A DNA stretch of 11,154 bases, from NCBI GenBank assembly GCA_964644525.1, contig CAZXWC010000053.1, forward strand, positions 1-11,154. Direction: 5' to 3'. Made by a program: the position numbers and the translations under genes. Shown piece by piece: positions 1 to 5,634 of the stretch; position 1 is the stretch's first letter, and each line of letters starts with the position of its first letter. Under the pieces are notes generated by a model that was given only the letters and a program-made list of their open reading frames with translations, searched no databases and was not told where the DNA came from. The DNA is from BM714 sp964644525 (lineage in GTDB: Bacteria; Bacillota; Clostridia; Peptostreptococcales; BM714).

Positions 1-540
1 TCTAACGGAATCGGAACCTTCATGACAAAAATCGGAATTCCGTTTTCGGTAGGTAAACCGTTTGCAGCCCTTGCGATTTCGGCATTTGCTCTTACTTCAC
101 TTGACACGGCAACAAGACTTGGACGTTTCATACTCCAAGAATTCTTCGAAGACGACACCAAGGAAGTGCAAAGCGTTATCGTTACAAACCGTTTTGTTGC
201 AACAACAATAACAGTTGCAGCAGGTGGAGCATTGGCTCTGGTAGGATGGACAAAAGTATGGCCTCTCTTCGGATCTTCAAACCAATTGCTGGCAGGACTT
301 GCTCTTCTAGCACTTGCAGCTTACCTGAAGAACCAAGGAAAGAAAGTTGGAATGATCATAGCTCCAATGATATTCATGTTTGCAGCCACGCTTACGGCAA
401 TAGCACTTTTGATAAAAGCAAACCTTGCAGCTGGAAACATGCTTCTCGTAGGTTTTGCAATAGCCCTCTTCATATTGGCTATAGTCCTTGTCGCAAGGTC
501 TTACAAAGTCTTGACAGGCAACGGAGAAATAAAAGAATAA
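1..540 (+). CDS. cstA: Carbon starvation protein CstA family transporter, C-terminal part (5' end outside window)
   Basis: The reading frame is open from base 1 and ends at TAA 538-540, giving the last 179 residues of a polytopic membrane protein. The CstA family consists of inner-membrane transporters; the E. coli members CstA and BtsT take up pyruvate, and peptide uptake has also been reported. Two stretches are typical of the family: LTSLDTATRLGR near bases 100-135 and WPLFGSSNQLLAG near 258-297. About five hydrophobic segments are visible, around bases 60-105, 190-240, 260-330, 345-415 and 436-500, followed by a short polar tail ending GNGEIKE. Family members are usually about 480-700 residues long, so most of the gene lies upstream. 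A terminator follows 11 bases after the stop, so it is the last gene of its transcript. The substrate in this organism cannot be read from the fragment. Confidence 0.9.
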   Translation, partial: SNGIGTFMTKIGIPFSVGKPFAALAISAFALTSLDTATRLGRFILQEFFEDDTKEVQSVIVTNRFVATTITVAAGGALALVGWTKVWPLFGSSNQLLAGLALLALAAYLKNQGKKVGMIIAPMIFMFAATLTAIALLIKANLAAGNMLLVGFAIALFILAIVLVARSYKVLTGNGEIKE

Positions 541-550
541 TATTTAAACA

Positions 551-582
551 AAAGGGTGCCGCAAAAGCGGCATCCTTTTTTT
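551..582 (+). terminator. Rho-independent terminator of the cstA-family gene
   Basis: The arm GGGTGCCGC (554-562) pairs with GCGGCATCC (567-575) around an AAAA loop, with one G-T wobble. The stem is extended by A-T pairs between the AAA before it and the T run after it, and T residues continue to 582. It separates the transporter gene from glmM. Confidence 0.9.
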
Positions 583-604
583 AGTTTAGGCTCTTGTTTC
601 CCTT

Positions 605-634
605 TTGTCATTGAGGGTAAAGTGACTGTATGAT
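605..634 (+). promoter_or_regulatory. Predicted sigma-A promoter of glmM
   Basis: TTGTCA (605-610) and TATGAT (629-634) are separated by 18 bases, a good match to TTGACA/TATAAT. The predicted transcript start near 641 leaves a leader of about 75 bases before the glmM start. It lies just after the upstream terminator, where a new promoter is expected. This is a pattern match only. Confidence 0.55.
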
Positions 635-717
635 AAAATTAAGAAGATGGGTTTTTCTTATGGACTATCTTTTATTTTGAAAATCAGGAACAGCAAATAC
701 AGAATGCGGAGGACAAT

Positions 718-2064
718 ATGGGGCGATTTTTTGGAACAGACGGAGTCAGGGGAATAGCCAATGTCGAACTGACAAACGATCTTGCATACAAGCTTGGGAG
801 ATACGGAGCCCATGTTTTGACCGAAGGCAAAAAGCATATTAAAATACTTATAGGCAAGGACACTCGGATCTCTGGAGATATGCTGGAAGCTTCGCTTGCG
901 GCAGGCATAATGTCCATGGGAGGCGATGTAATTTCGGTTGGAGTGGTTCCAACACCGGCTGTTGCATATCTTACGCGCTACCTGGGAGCGGATGCGGGAG
1001 TTGTCATTTCGGCTTCCCACAATCCCGCAGAATACAATGGAATAAAGTTTTTCAACAAAAGCGGCTACAAATTGGCTGACGAAATAGAGGACAAGATAGA
1101 AAAATATATACTTGGAGGACTCGAAGCCGAATCGCTCATAGACGGCGACCATGTAGGCACATGGAAGGTGAGACCTGAAGCTTACAAGCTTTATTGCGAC
1201 CATTTGACAGAAAACATAGATGCGGATTTTTCTGGGCTCAAGGTTGCAATAGACTGTGCAAACGGAGCCGCAACCACTACGGCATCCTATGCGCTCTCAA
1301 AAATGAATGCGGAGGTTTCAGCCCTATGCTGTCAGCCTGACGGGCACAATATAAACAAGGGTTGCGGGTCCACTCACGTTGGCCTTGTTCAGAAGCTGGT
1401 CAAGTCCGGCGATTATTCAATTGGATTGGCATTTGACGGCGACGCCGACAGGCTTATTGCTGTTGACGAAAGAGGCCGGGTAGTTGATGGAGACAAGATA
1501 ATGGCAATCTGCGCCGATTATCTCAAAGAGACTGGAGAACTGAAAAAAGACACTCTTGTAACCACAGTCATGAGCAATATGGGGCTTTTTGCATCGCTTG
1601 CCTCCAAAGGAATAAAAACCGAAAAAACAAGGGTTGGAGACCGATACGTGCTGGAAAAAATGCTTGCCGAAGGATACAACTTCGGGGGCGAGCAATCGGG
1701 CCATCTAATATTCCTGGACCACAACACCACAGGGGACGGACTTTTGTCCGCCCTTATGTTGATGAAAGTCATGAAAAAAAGAGGCAAAAGGCTTTCTGAG
1801 CTGAAAAATATAATGGAGACGTTTCCACAGGTTCTTGTAAATGCAAGAGTCGACAATGACAAGAAACATGATTATATCGAAGATGAGGAAATAAGGAAAT
1901 CGATAAAAGAAATGGAGAAATTCTTTAATGGCCAAGGAAGGGTGCTTGTAAGGGCATCGGGCACCGAGCCTCTTGTTCGCGTAATGATAGAAGGGAAGGA
2001 ACAAAGCGTTCTAGAGGAAAAAGCCAAAGAATTGGCCGACCTTATAGAGAAGCGATTGGGATAG
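718..2064 (+). CDS. glmM: Phosphoglucosamine mutase GlmM
   Basis: The 448-residue protein interconverts glucosamine-6-phosphate and glucosamine-1-phosphate, the cytoplasmic step between GlmS and GlmU on the route to UDP-GlcNAc. The length matches bacterial GlmM. In order one sees the N-terminal GTDGVRG (residues 6-12), the active-site loop SASHNP with the phosphorylated serine at residue 100, the metal-binding loop DGDAD with aspartates 240, 242 and 244, the sugar-binding GEQSGH motif near residue 325, and the phosphate-binding RASGTEPLVRV from residue 412. Ser100 and the three aspartates fall at the positions known from Bacillus GlmM, which separates it from general phosphoglucomutases. The ATG has GGAGGA at 708-713, four bases upstream. 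glmS, the preceding enzyme, lies 420 bases downstream on the same strand and no terminator is visible between them, so read-through into glmS is possible. Confidence 0.97.
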   Translation: MGRFFGTDGVRGIANVELTNDLAYKLGRYGAHVLTEGKKHIKILIGKDTRISGDMLEASLAAGIMSMGGDVISVGVVPTPAVAYLTRYLGADAGVVISASHNPAEYNGIKFFNKSGYKLADEIEDKIEKYILGGLEAESLIDGDHVGTWKVRPEAYKLYCDHLTENIDADFSGLKVAIDCANGAATTTASYALSKMNAEVSALCCQPDGHNINKGCGSTHVGLVQKLVKSGDYSIGLAFDGDADRLIAVDERGRVVDGDKIMAICADYLKETGELKKDTLVTTVMSNMGLFASLASKGIKTEKTRVGDRYVLEKMLAEGYNFGGEQSGHLIFLDHNTTGDGLLSALMLMKVMKKRGKRLSELKNIMETFPQVLVNARVDNDKKHDYIEDEEIRKSIKEMEKFFNGQGRVLVRASGTEPLVRVMIEGKEQSVLEEKAKELADLIEKRLG

Positions 2065-2077
2065 CGAATAGCGGCAA

Positions 2078-2098
2078 GAGGAAAGTGGAAAGTTGAAA
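2078..2098 (+). repeat. Degenerate heptanucleotide triplet GWKGAAA
   Basis: Three consecutive 7-base units, GAGGAAA, GTGGAAA and GTTGAAA, differ from one another by one or two bases. They begin 13 bases after the glmM stop. The unit length equals that of the exact repeat at 2186-2239 but the sequence differs. No function is evident. Confidence 0.6.
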
Positions 2099-2131
2099 CA
2101 AGAACAAAAGAGAAGAATCAAAAAATGATAG

Positions 2132-2137
2132 TATAAT
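2132..2137 (+). promoter_or_regulatory. Possible -10 element upstream of glmS (distal candidate)
   Basis: TATAAT at 2132-2137 is a perfect -10 hexamer in AT-rich DNA after glmM, but the bases about 17 upstream (AGAGAA, 2109-2114) are a poor -35 and there is no clear TGn extension. If used, the leader would start near 2144 and contain the heptanucleotide array and the whole ribozyme. Confidence 0.3.
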
Positions 2138-2185
2138 TAACTTTTAATGGTTTGATTTTAATATTTGTTTTTAAGTATTGGGTTT

Positions 2186-2239
2186 CTACTTACTACTTAC
2201 TACTTACTACTTACTACTTACTACTTACTACTTACTACT
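2186..2239 (+). repeat. Tandem heptanucleotide repeat, 7.7 copies of CTACTTA
   Basis: Seven perfect head-to-tail copies of CTACTTA run from 2186 to 2234, followed by the partial copy CTACT (2235-2239), 54 bases in all with no mismatch. It lies in the glmM-glmS intergenic region, 56 bases before the glmS ribozyme cleavage site. It is non-coding on both strands as far as I can see. Perfect short tandem repeats of this kind are prone to slipped-strand copy-number change. It either sits upstream of the proximal promoter candidate or inside the leader if the distal one is used. Confidence 0.97.
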
Positions 2240-2248
2240 GCCAGCTGT

Positions 2249-2275
2249 TTGAAAGGTTGTGATAAATGGCATAAT
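2249..2275 (+). promoter_or_regulatory. Possible promoter just upstream of the glmS ribozyme (proximal candidate)
   Basis: TTGAAA (2249-2254) and CATAAT (2270-2275) are each good hexamers, but the spacer is only 15 bases. Transcription would begin near 2282, about a dozen bases before the ribozyme cleavage site. The -35 begins nine bases after the heptanucleotide array. The short spacer keeps confidence low. Confidence 0.3.
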
Positions 2276-2289
2276 AAAAAAACAAAACA

Positions 2290-2430
2290 GAACAAGCGCC
2301 TGAGCTCACAGAGCTGACGAGGACGGGGTTTATCGAAATTTCGGCGGATGCCCCGCGGCCGGTCCACGGCCGAAAAGGCTTCACAAAGCCTGGAAGCGAT
2401 TCCAGGGACAAATCAAGCGGGTGGAACCAT
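2290..2430 (+). ncRNA. glmS ribozyme (glucosamine-6-phosphate-activated self-cleaving riboswitch)
   Basis: This is the Firmicutes glmS ribozyme, which uses glucosamine-6-phosphate as a cofactor to cut its own mRNA; loss of the 5' end destabilises the glmS message and closes a feedback loop. The core matches the known family: AGCGCC with predicted cleavage between A2295 and G2296, then GACGAGGA, TATCGAAATTTCGGCGGATG and CCCC. Pairings visible: P1 AGCTC/GAGCT (2303-2307 with 2311-2315, loop ACA), pseudoknot CGCC 2297-2300 with GGCG 2343-2346, GGGG 2325-2328 with CCCC 2351-2354, P3 CGGCCG/CGGCCG (2356-2361 with 2367-2372), P4 CCTGGAA/TTCCAGG (2389-2395 with 2400-2406) capped by a GCGA tetraloop, and GCTT 2378-2381 with AAGC 2415-2418. 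P1 has only five base pairs. The exact 3' boundary is approximate. Confidence 0.96.
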
Positions 2431-2484
2431 GACAGAAAAAGATTGAGGATTCATTAAAATATATAAAAATTGGAGGATTTCATC

Positions 2485-4314
2485 ATGTGTGGAATCGTAG
2501 GATATATAGGAAAACAGAAGGCCACTCCCATAATCATTGAAGGGCTGGCTAAACTTGAGTACAGGGGATATGACTCTTCGGGAATTGCTGTATGCAACAA
2601 TGGAAGCCTGGAGGTTCGCAAATATGCTGGTCGTTTGTCCGTATTGCAGGAAAAAATAGAGGGCGAGGACTTCGCCGGAACCATAGGAATGGGACATACG
2701 CGTTGGGCGACCCACGGAGCTCCAAGCGACTGCAACGCCCATCCCCATACAAGTCAAAACGGGAACATTGCCGTCATACACAACGGCATAATCGAAAACT
2801 ATATGAAATTAAAGGAATGGCTGATAGATGAAGTCGGGGTTGAATTCAAGTCCGAGACCGACACTGAAGTCATATCCCATCTCATAGAATATTTTTATGA
2901 AGGAGACATGGTAAGCGCCGTGCACAAGGCCGTGGAGAAAATGAGCGGGGCTTATGCAATAGTTGTGGCTTGCGGAAACGAGCCCGACAAGCTGGTTGCG
3001 GTTAGAAAAGACAGCCCGCTAATAATTGGAAAGGGGAAGGACGAGAATTTCCTGGCATCCGACATACCGGCTCTCCTAAAGCATACGAGAGACATGTGCA
3101 TAATAGAAAACAATGAATTTGTTGTGCTTACAAAGGACCAAGTTAAAATATATAACAGTCTCATGCAGGAGCAGCATAGAGAAAGCTTCAAGGTGACATG
3201 GGACGTCGAGGCAGCCGAAAAAGAGGGATATCCCCACTTCATGCTCAAAGAGATACACGAGCAGCCCAAAGGCCTCTATGAGACCCTTAACAGGCGTATG
3301 GAGGAGGACGATTCCATAAACCTCGACGGCATAAGCCTTACAAAAGAAGATCTTCAGCGTATTAACAAAATATACATTGTAGCATGCGGAACGGCCTATC
3401 ATGCAGGTCTCGTGGGAAGGTACGCAATAGAGAAATTTGCGGGCATACCTGTGGAAGTGGACATAGCATCAGAATTTAGATACAGGGATCCCTTTGTCGA
3501 CGACAAGACCCTTTTCATTGCGGTCAGCCAGTCCGGAGAGACCATAGATACCTTAGCAGCCCTTAGGGAGGCAAAGCGCAAGGGAGCTAGAATACTCTCC
3601 GTCGTAAATGTTGTGGGAAGCTCAGTTTCCCGCGAATCCGACGATGTCTTCTATACATGGGCAGGGCCGGAGATTGCTGTGGCATCCACCAAGGCATATA
3701 CAACCCAGCTCATGAGCATGTACCTTATAGCCCTTCATATGGCAAGAGTAAAGGGCGTGATGGACGATCAAAGATATGAAGCCGTACTCGCAGAGCTAAA
3801 AGCCATTCCCGAAAAGGTTGGACAAGTTCTAAGGGATGAAAAAATATTCCAAAAGCTTGCAGACCAGCAGTTTAACAACGAAAGCGTCTTCTTTATGGGA
3901 AGAAGCGTAGATGTCGATGTCGCATACGAGGGCTCGCTAAAGCTCAAGGAAATATCATACATCAACTCATTCGCCATCCCGGCGGGCGAGCTAAAGCACG
4001 GAACCATAGCCCTGATGCAGGAAGACACACTCGTTTTCGCATTGGCCAACCAGGACAGACTCTTTGAAAAGATGATATCCAACATCAAGGAAGTGAAGGC
4101 GAGAGGCGCATATGTCGTCGCGGTTGCAAAGAGAGGCAACAAAGAAATTGAAAAAGTGGCCGACCGAGTCATTTTCATACCCGACTGCATGGACGAAATA
4201 TCGCCGCTCCTTTCCGTAGTTCCGCTCCAGCTTTTTGCATACTACGTTTCAGTTGCGCGTGGAAACGACGTGGATAAGCCGCGTAATCTGGCAAAATCGG
4301 TTACTGTGGAATAG
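2485..4314 (+). CDS. glmS: Glutamine--fructose-6-phosphate aminotransferase (isomerizing) GlmS
   Basis: The 609-residue enzyme makes glucosamine-6-phosphate from fructose-6-phosphate and glutamine, the first committed step of amino-sugar and peptidoglycan precursor synthesis. The start is the ATG at 2485: it gives MCGIVGYIG, whose Cys2 becomes the N-terminal nucleophile of the glutaminase domain, and GGAGGA (2472-2477) lies seven bases upstream. An in-frame TTG at 2470 would bury that cysteine. The N-terminal class II amidotransferase domain covers about residues 1-240 (GHTRWATHG, HNGIIENY). Two SIS sugar-isomerase domains follow, with SQSGETIDTL near 345-355, STKAYTTQL near 400 and GELKHG with the catalytic His505 counted from Met1. 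The C-terminus DKPRNLAKSVTVE is the conserved tail. Length equals that of the E. coli enzyme. Expression should be controlled by the ribozyme just upstream. Confidence 0.98.
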   Translation: MCGIVGYIGKQKATPIIIEGLAKLEYRGYDSSGIAVCNNGSLEVRKYAGRLSVLQEKIEGEDFAGTIGMGHTRWATHGAPSDCNAHPHTSQNGNIAVIHNGIIENYMKLKEWLIDEVGVEFKSETDTEVISHLIEYFYEGDMVSAVHKAVEKMSGAYAIVVACGNEPDKLVAVRKDSPLIIGKGKDENFLASDIPALLKHTRDMCIIENNEFVVLTKDQVKIYNSLMQEQHRESFKVTWDVEAAEKEGYPHFMLKEIHEQPKGLYETLNRRMEEDDSINLDGISLTKEDLQRINKIYIVACGTAYHAGLVGRYAIEKFAGIPVEVDIASEFRYRDPFVDDKTLFIAVSQSGETIDTLAALREAKRKGARILSVVNVVGSSVSRESDDVFYTWAGPEIAVASTKAYTTQLMSMYLIALHMARVKGVMDDQRYEAVLAELKAIPEKVGQVLRDEKIFQKLADQQFNNESVFFMGRSVDVDVAYEGSLKLKEISYINSFAIPAGELKHGTIALMQEDTLVFALANQDRLFEKMISNIKEVKARGAYVVAVAKRGNKEIEKVADRVIFIPDCMDEISPLLSVVPLQLFAYYVSVARGNDVDKPRNLAKSVTVE

Positions 4315-4317
4315 TCG

Positions 4318-4358
4318 AATGAACCAAAAAAGTTGCATAACTTTTTTGGTTCATTTTT
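4318..4358 (+). terminator. Strong terminator after glmS
   Basis: A perfect 17-bp stem (4318-4334 with 4339-4355) closes on a four-base GCAT loop and runs into T residues at 4354-4358. It starts three bases after the glmS stop. It lies directly in front of the next gene, whose Shine-Dalgarno begins at 4363, so it may act as a read-through control for that gene as well as ending the glmS message. Confidence 0.92.
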
Positions 4359-4377
4359 GCTGAAGGAGGTTGGAAAT

Positions 4378-4725
4378 GTGATTTATAGAAAAGGCAATTT
4401 TTGCTTGAACAGTGATTTTGACATCAGAGTGGTAAGGCAAGAGGAGGACGACACGGATCTGTTCATTCCAATAGGGAATCGCACATTGAACCTGTGTATT
4501 GGAAAACTTGTGAATCCTACGGTTTCAAGGCTTCAATTTCCAAACGTAAGAAACCTTTTGATCCGCTTTTGTGCAGATGAAGAAAGCCATGACTGCACAG
4601 TGCACCTGCTTGGAAGCATAGATCTATATTCTTCGCTGATGAATTTTGAAATCGATTACAGGGACAGATGCATCGAATTGAATGAAACACAATACTATGC
4701 TGAAATGAGCATTATAGAAAAATAG
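4378..4725 (+). CDS. Small protein of unknown function (115 aa, GTG start)
   Basis: I do not recognise this protein. The best start is GTG 4378-4380, preceded by AAGGAGG at 4363-4369 with eight bases of spacing; an overlapping ATG at 4376 is followed at once by TGA, and the in-frame TTG at 4333 lies inside the terminator hairpin. The protein begins VIYRKGNF and ends MSIIEK. It has no signal peptide or membrane segment and is rich in Asp/Glu and in alternating hydrophobic residues, suggesting a small soluble, mainly beta-strand domain. Four cysteines are scattered (LCIG, FCADEE, DCTVH, RCIEL) without a clear metal-binding spacing. No promoter fits between the glmS terminator and this gene, so expression probably depends on read-through. 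A convergent bidirectional terminator closes it at 4796. Coding character is supported mainly by the strong ribosome binding site and the open frame. Confidence 0.72.
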   Translation: MIYRKGNFCLNSDFDIRVVRQEEDDTDLFIPIGNRTLNLCIGKLVNPTVSRLQFPNVRNLLIRFCADEESHDCTVHLLGSIDLYSSLMNFEIDYRDRCIELNETQYYAEMSIIEK

Positions 4726-4795
4726 ATTTTCAGTTGCTTATTCCTTTTTATCGCTTTCTTTCTTTACCAATATTATTTAAAAAAGAGCTATAGAT

Positions 4796-4843
4796 AAAAC
4801 CCACGGAAATTCCGCCTACAAACTCGGAAAATCCGTGGGTTTT
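4796..4843. terminator. Bidirectional terminator between the 115-aa gene and tetR
   Basis: AAAACCCACGGA (4796-4807) pairs with TCCGTGGGTTTT (4832-4843). An inner stem TTCCG/CGGAA (4810-4814 with 4825-4829) is separated from it by a two-by-two A/A internal loop. T runs flank the stem on both strands, so it can end the rightward 115-aa gene and the leftward tetR gene, whose stop lies 17 bases away. Confidence 0.9.
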
Positions 4844-4860
4844 TAATTTGCACGGCTTCA

Positions 4861-5439
4861 TTAAGCGGGATTTTTTATCCCGATTCCATTCAAAGTGTAA
4901 TTTATTATTTTTTCCGCGTCATCTATCGAATTGAATTCCTTGTCGTTAAGAAGCTCGTAGACGGTGACTGAGGTCATTATTCCGAAAAATGCATAAGCCA
5001 GCAGATGCGAGTCCTCAATGTCGATTATTTTTTCGCTTATTGCTTCTTTGATGTAGGATTCCAGATATGCTATGTAGTCTTTTACGGCGGAACGGAGTTC
5101 GGTCTGCCTGATTTCGATTCCCCACAGCTGGCTCATTATTACCTTGAAGAAATCCCTCTTGTCATAGATGATTTTAAGCTGCACGAAGCTGAGCTTCTTG
5201 AATTTATCGATTATGTCGGTTTCTTCTGAAACCGCCTGGTCTATGTCCTGTTTTAACAGATCAAGGCCCTCCTTGACTATGAAATTGAACAATTCTTCCT
5301 TTGTTTTGAAATGGTAGTACAATGTTCCTTTCGCAACGCCCGCCTTTGCGGCTATTCCATCCATTGTGGCGCCGATATATCCCTTTTCGGATATTTCCTT
5401 TATTGCGGCATCCATTATAACTTGTTTTGTATTCTTCAT
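4861..5439 (-). CDS. TetR/AcrR-family transcriptional repressor
   Basis: The 192-residue protein has the usual TetR length and layout. The N-terminal DNA-binding domain spans about residues 5-55, with IMDAAIKEISEKGYIGATM leading into the helix-turn-helix IAAKAGVAKGTLYYHF and then KTKEELF. The rest is a helical ligand-sensing and dimerisation region with little recognisable sequence, as is normal for the family. The chosen start is ATG 5437-5439, with GGGGGC just upstream on the minus strand. An upstream in-frame start at 5508 would add 23 residues encoded across the operator palindrome and is unlikely. The gene is divergent from the MMPL transporter gene and both promoters carry matching palindromes, so the protein probably represses itself and the transporter operon and is released by an unknown ligand, perhaps a lipid or amphiphilic compound handled by the transporter. 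Confidence 0.92.
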   Translation of the reverse strand: MKNTKQVIMDAAIKEISEKGYIGATMDGIAAKAGVAKGTLYYHFKTKEELFNFIVKEGLDLLKQDIDQAVSEETDIIDKFKKLSFVQLKIIYDKRDFFKVIMSQLWGIEIRQTELRSAVKDYIAYLESYIKEAISEKIIDIEDSHLLAYAFFGIMTSVTVYELLNDKEFNSIDDAEKIINYTLNGIGIKNPA

Positions 5440-5455
5440 AATGCCCCCACTTTCG

Positions 5456-5469
5456 ACTGACCGGTCGGT
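5456..5469. promoter_or_regulatory. Predicted TetR operator at the tetR promoter
   Basis: ACTGACCGGTCGGT is a near-perfect 14-bp palindrome centred on CCGG, with one imperfect pair (T5458 against G5467). It lies seven bases downstream of the predicted tetR -10, covering the expected transcript start region, and upstream of the chosen start codon. It matches the site at 5578-5591 in 13 of 14 bases. Binding by the adjacent TetR protein is inferred. Confidence 0.85.
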
Positions 5470-5475
5470 ATAGTT

Positions 5476-5505
5476 AATATAAATATACATTAAAAATTCC
5501 TTCAA
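5476..5505 (-). promoter_or_regulatory. Predicted promoter of tetR
   Basis: On the minus strand TTGAAG (5505-5500) and TATATT (5481-5476) are separated by 18 bases. The operator at 5456-5469 begins just downstream of the -10. The region is AT-rich, so the exact hexamers are uncertain. Confidence 0.45.
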
Positions 5506-5536
5506 CACAAATATAATAATATTTTTTCAGGAATGC

Positions 5537-5565
5537 TTGCATTTTTTGTATTTCGGGATTATAAT
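5537..5565 (+). promoter_or_regulatory. Predicted sigma-A promoter of the MMPL operon
   Basis: TTGCAT (5537-5542) and a perfect TATAAT (5560-5565) have the ideal 17-base spacer. Transcription should start near 5572, placing the palindrome at 5578-5591 in the initially transcribed region, a location where a bound repressor blocks initiation or escape. Confidence 0.75.
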
Positions 5566-5577
5566 TAAAAAAAATGA

Positions 5578-5591
5578 ACTGACCGGTCAGT
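5578..5591. promoter_or_regulatory. Predicted TetR operator at the MMPL operon promoter
   Basis: ACTGACCGGTCAGT is a perfect 14-bp palindrome, 12 bases downstream of the TATAAT. It lies 122 bases from its near-copy at the tetR promoter, centre to centre. A perfect dyad shared by two divergent promoters next to a TetR gene is the standard signature of TetR-family control. Confidence 0.9.
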
Positions 5592-5634
5592 ATAAAAACA
5601 ACGCAATGTCAGAAGCATGAAAGGGAATAAAGAT

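Noticed and set aside
647..757. Short 36-codon frame overlapping the glmM start
   Set aside because: No proper Shine-Dalgarno (AAGAAG abuts the ATG) and no recognisable product; probably chance.
658..1203. 181-codon open frame on the minus strand over glmM
   Set aside because: It is the antisense of a clear glmM gene and has no recognisable domain.
2116..2157. Possible hairpin AATCAAA/TTTGATT after glmM as a terminator
   Set aside because: Seven A/T-rich pairs around a 28-base loop with no T run are too weak to call a terminator.
2186..2239. CRISPR array
   Set aside because: The units are 7 bases and contiguous, with no spacers and no cas genes nearby.
2470..2484. In-frame TTG start five codons upstream of the glmS ATG
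   Set aside because: It overlaps the Shine-Dalgarno GGAGGA and would hide the catalytic N-terminal cysteine of the glutaminase domain.
4333..4377. TTG start for the 115-aa gene inside the hairpin
   Set aside because: It lies in the loop-proximal part of the terminator with no ribosome binding site, whereas GTG 4378 has AAGGAGG at proper distance.
5440..5508. Longer tetR reading frame starting at 5508
   Set aside because: The added 23 residues are encoded across the predicted promoter and operator; TetR proteins normally begin a few residues before the first helix, as with the 5439 start.
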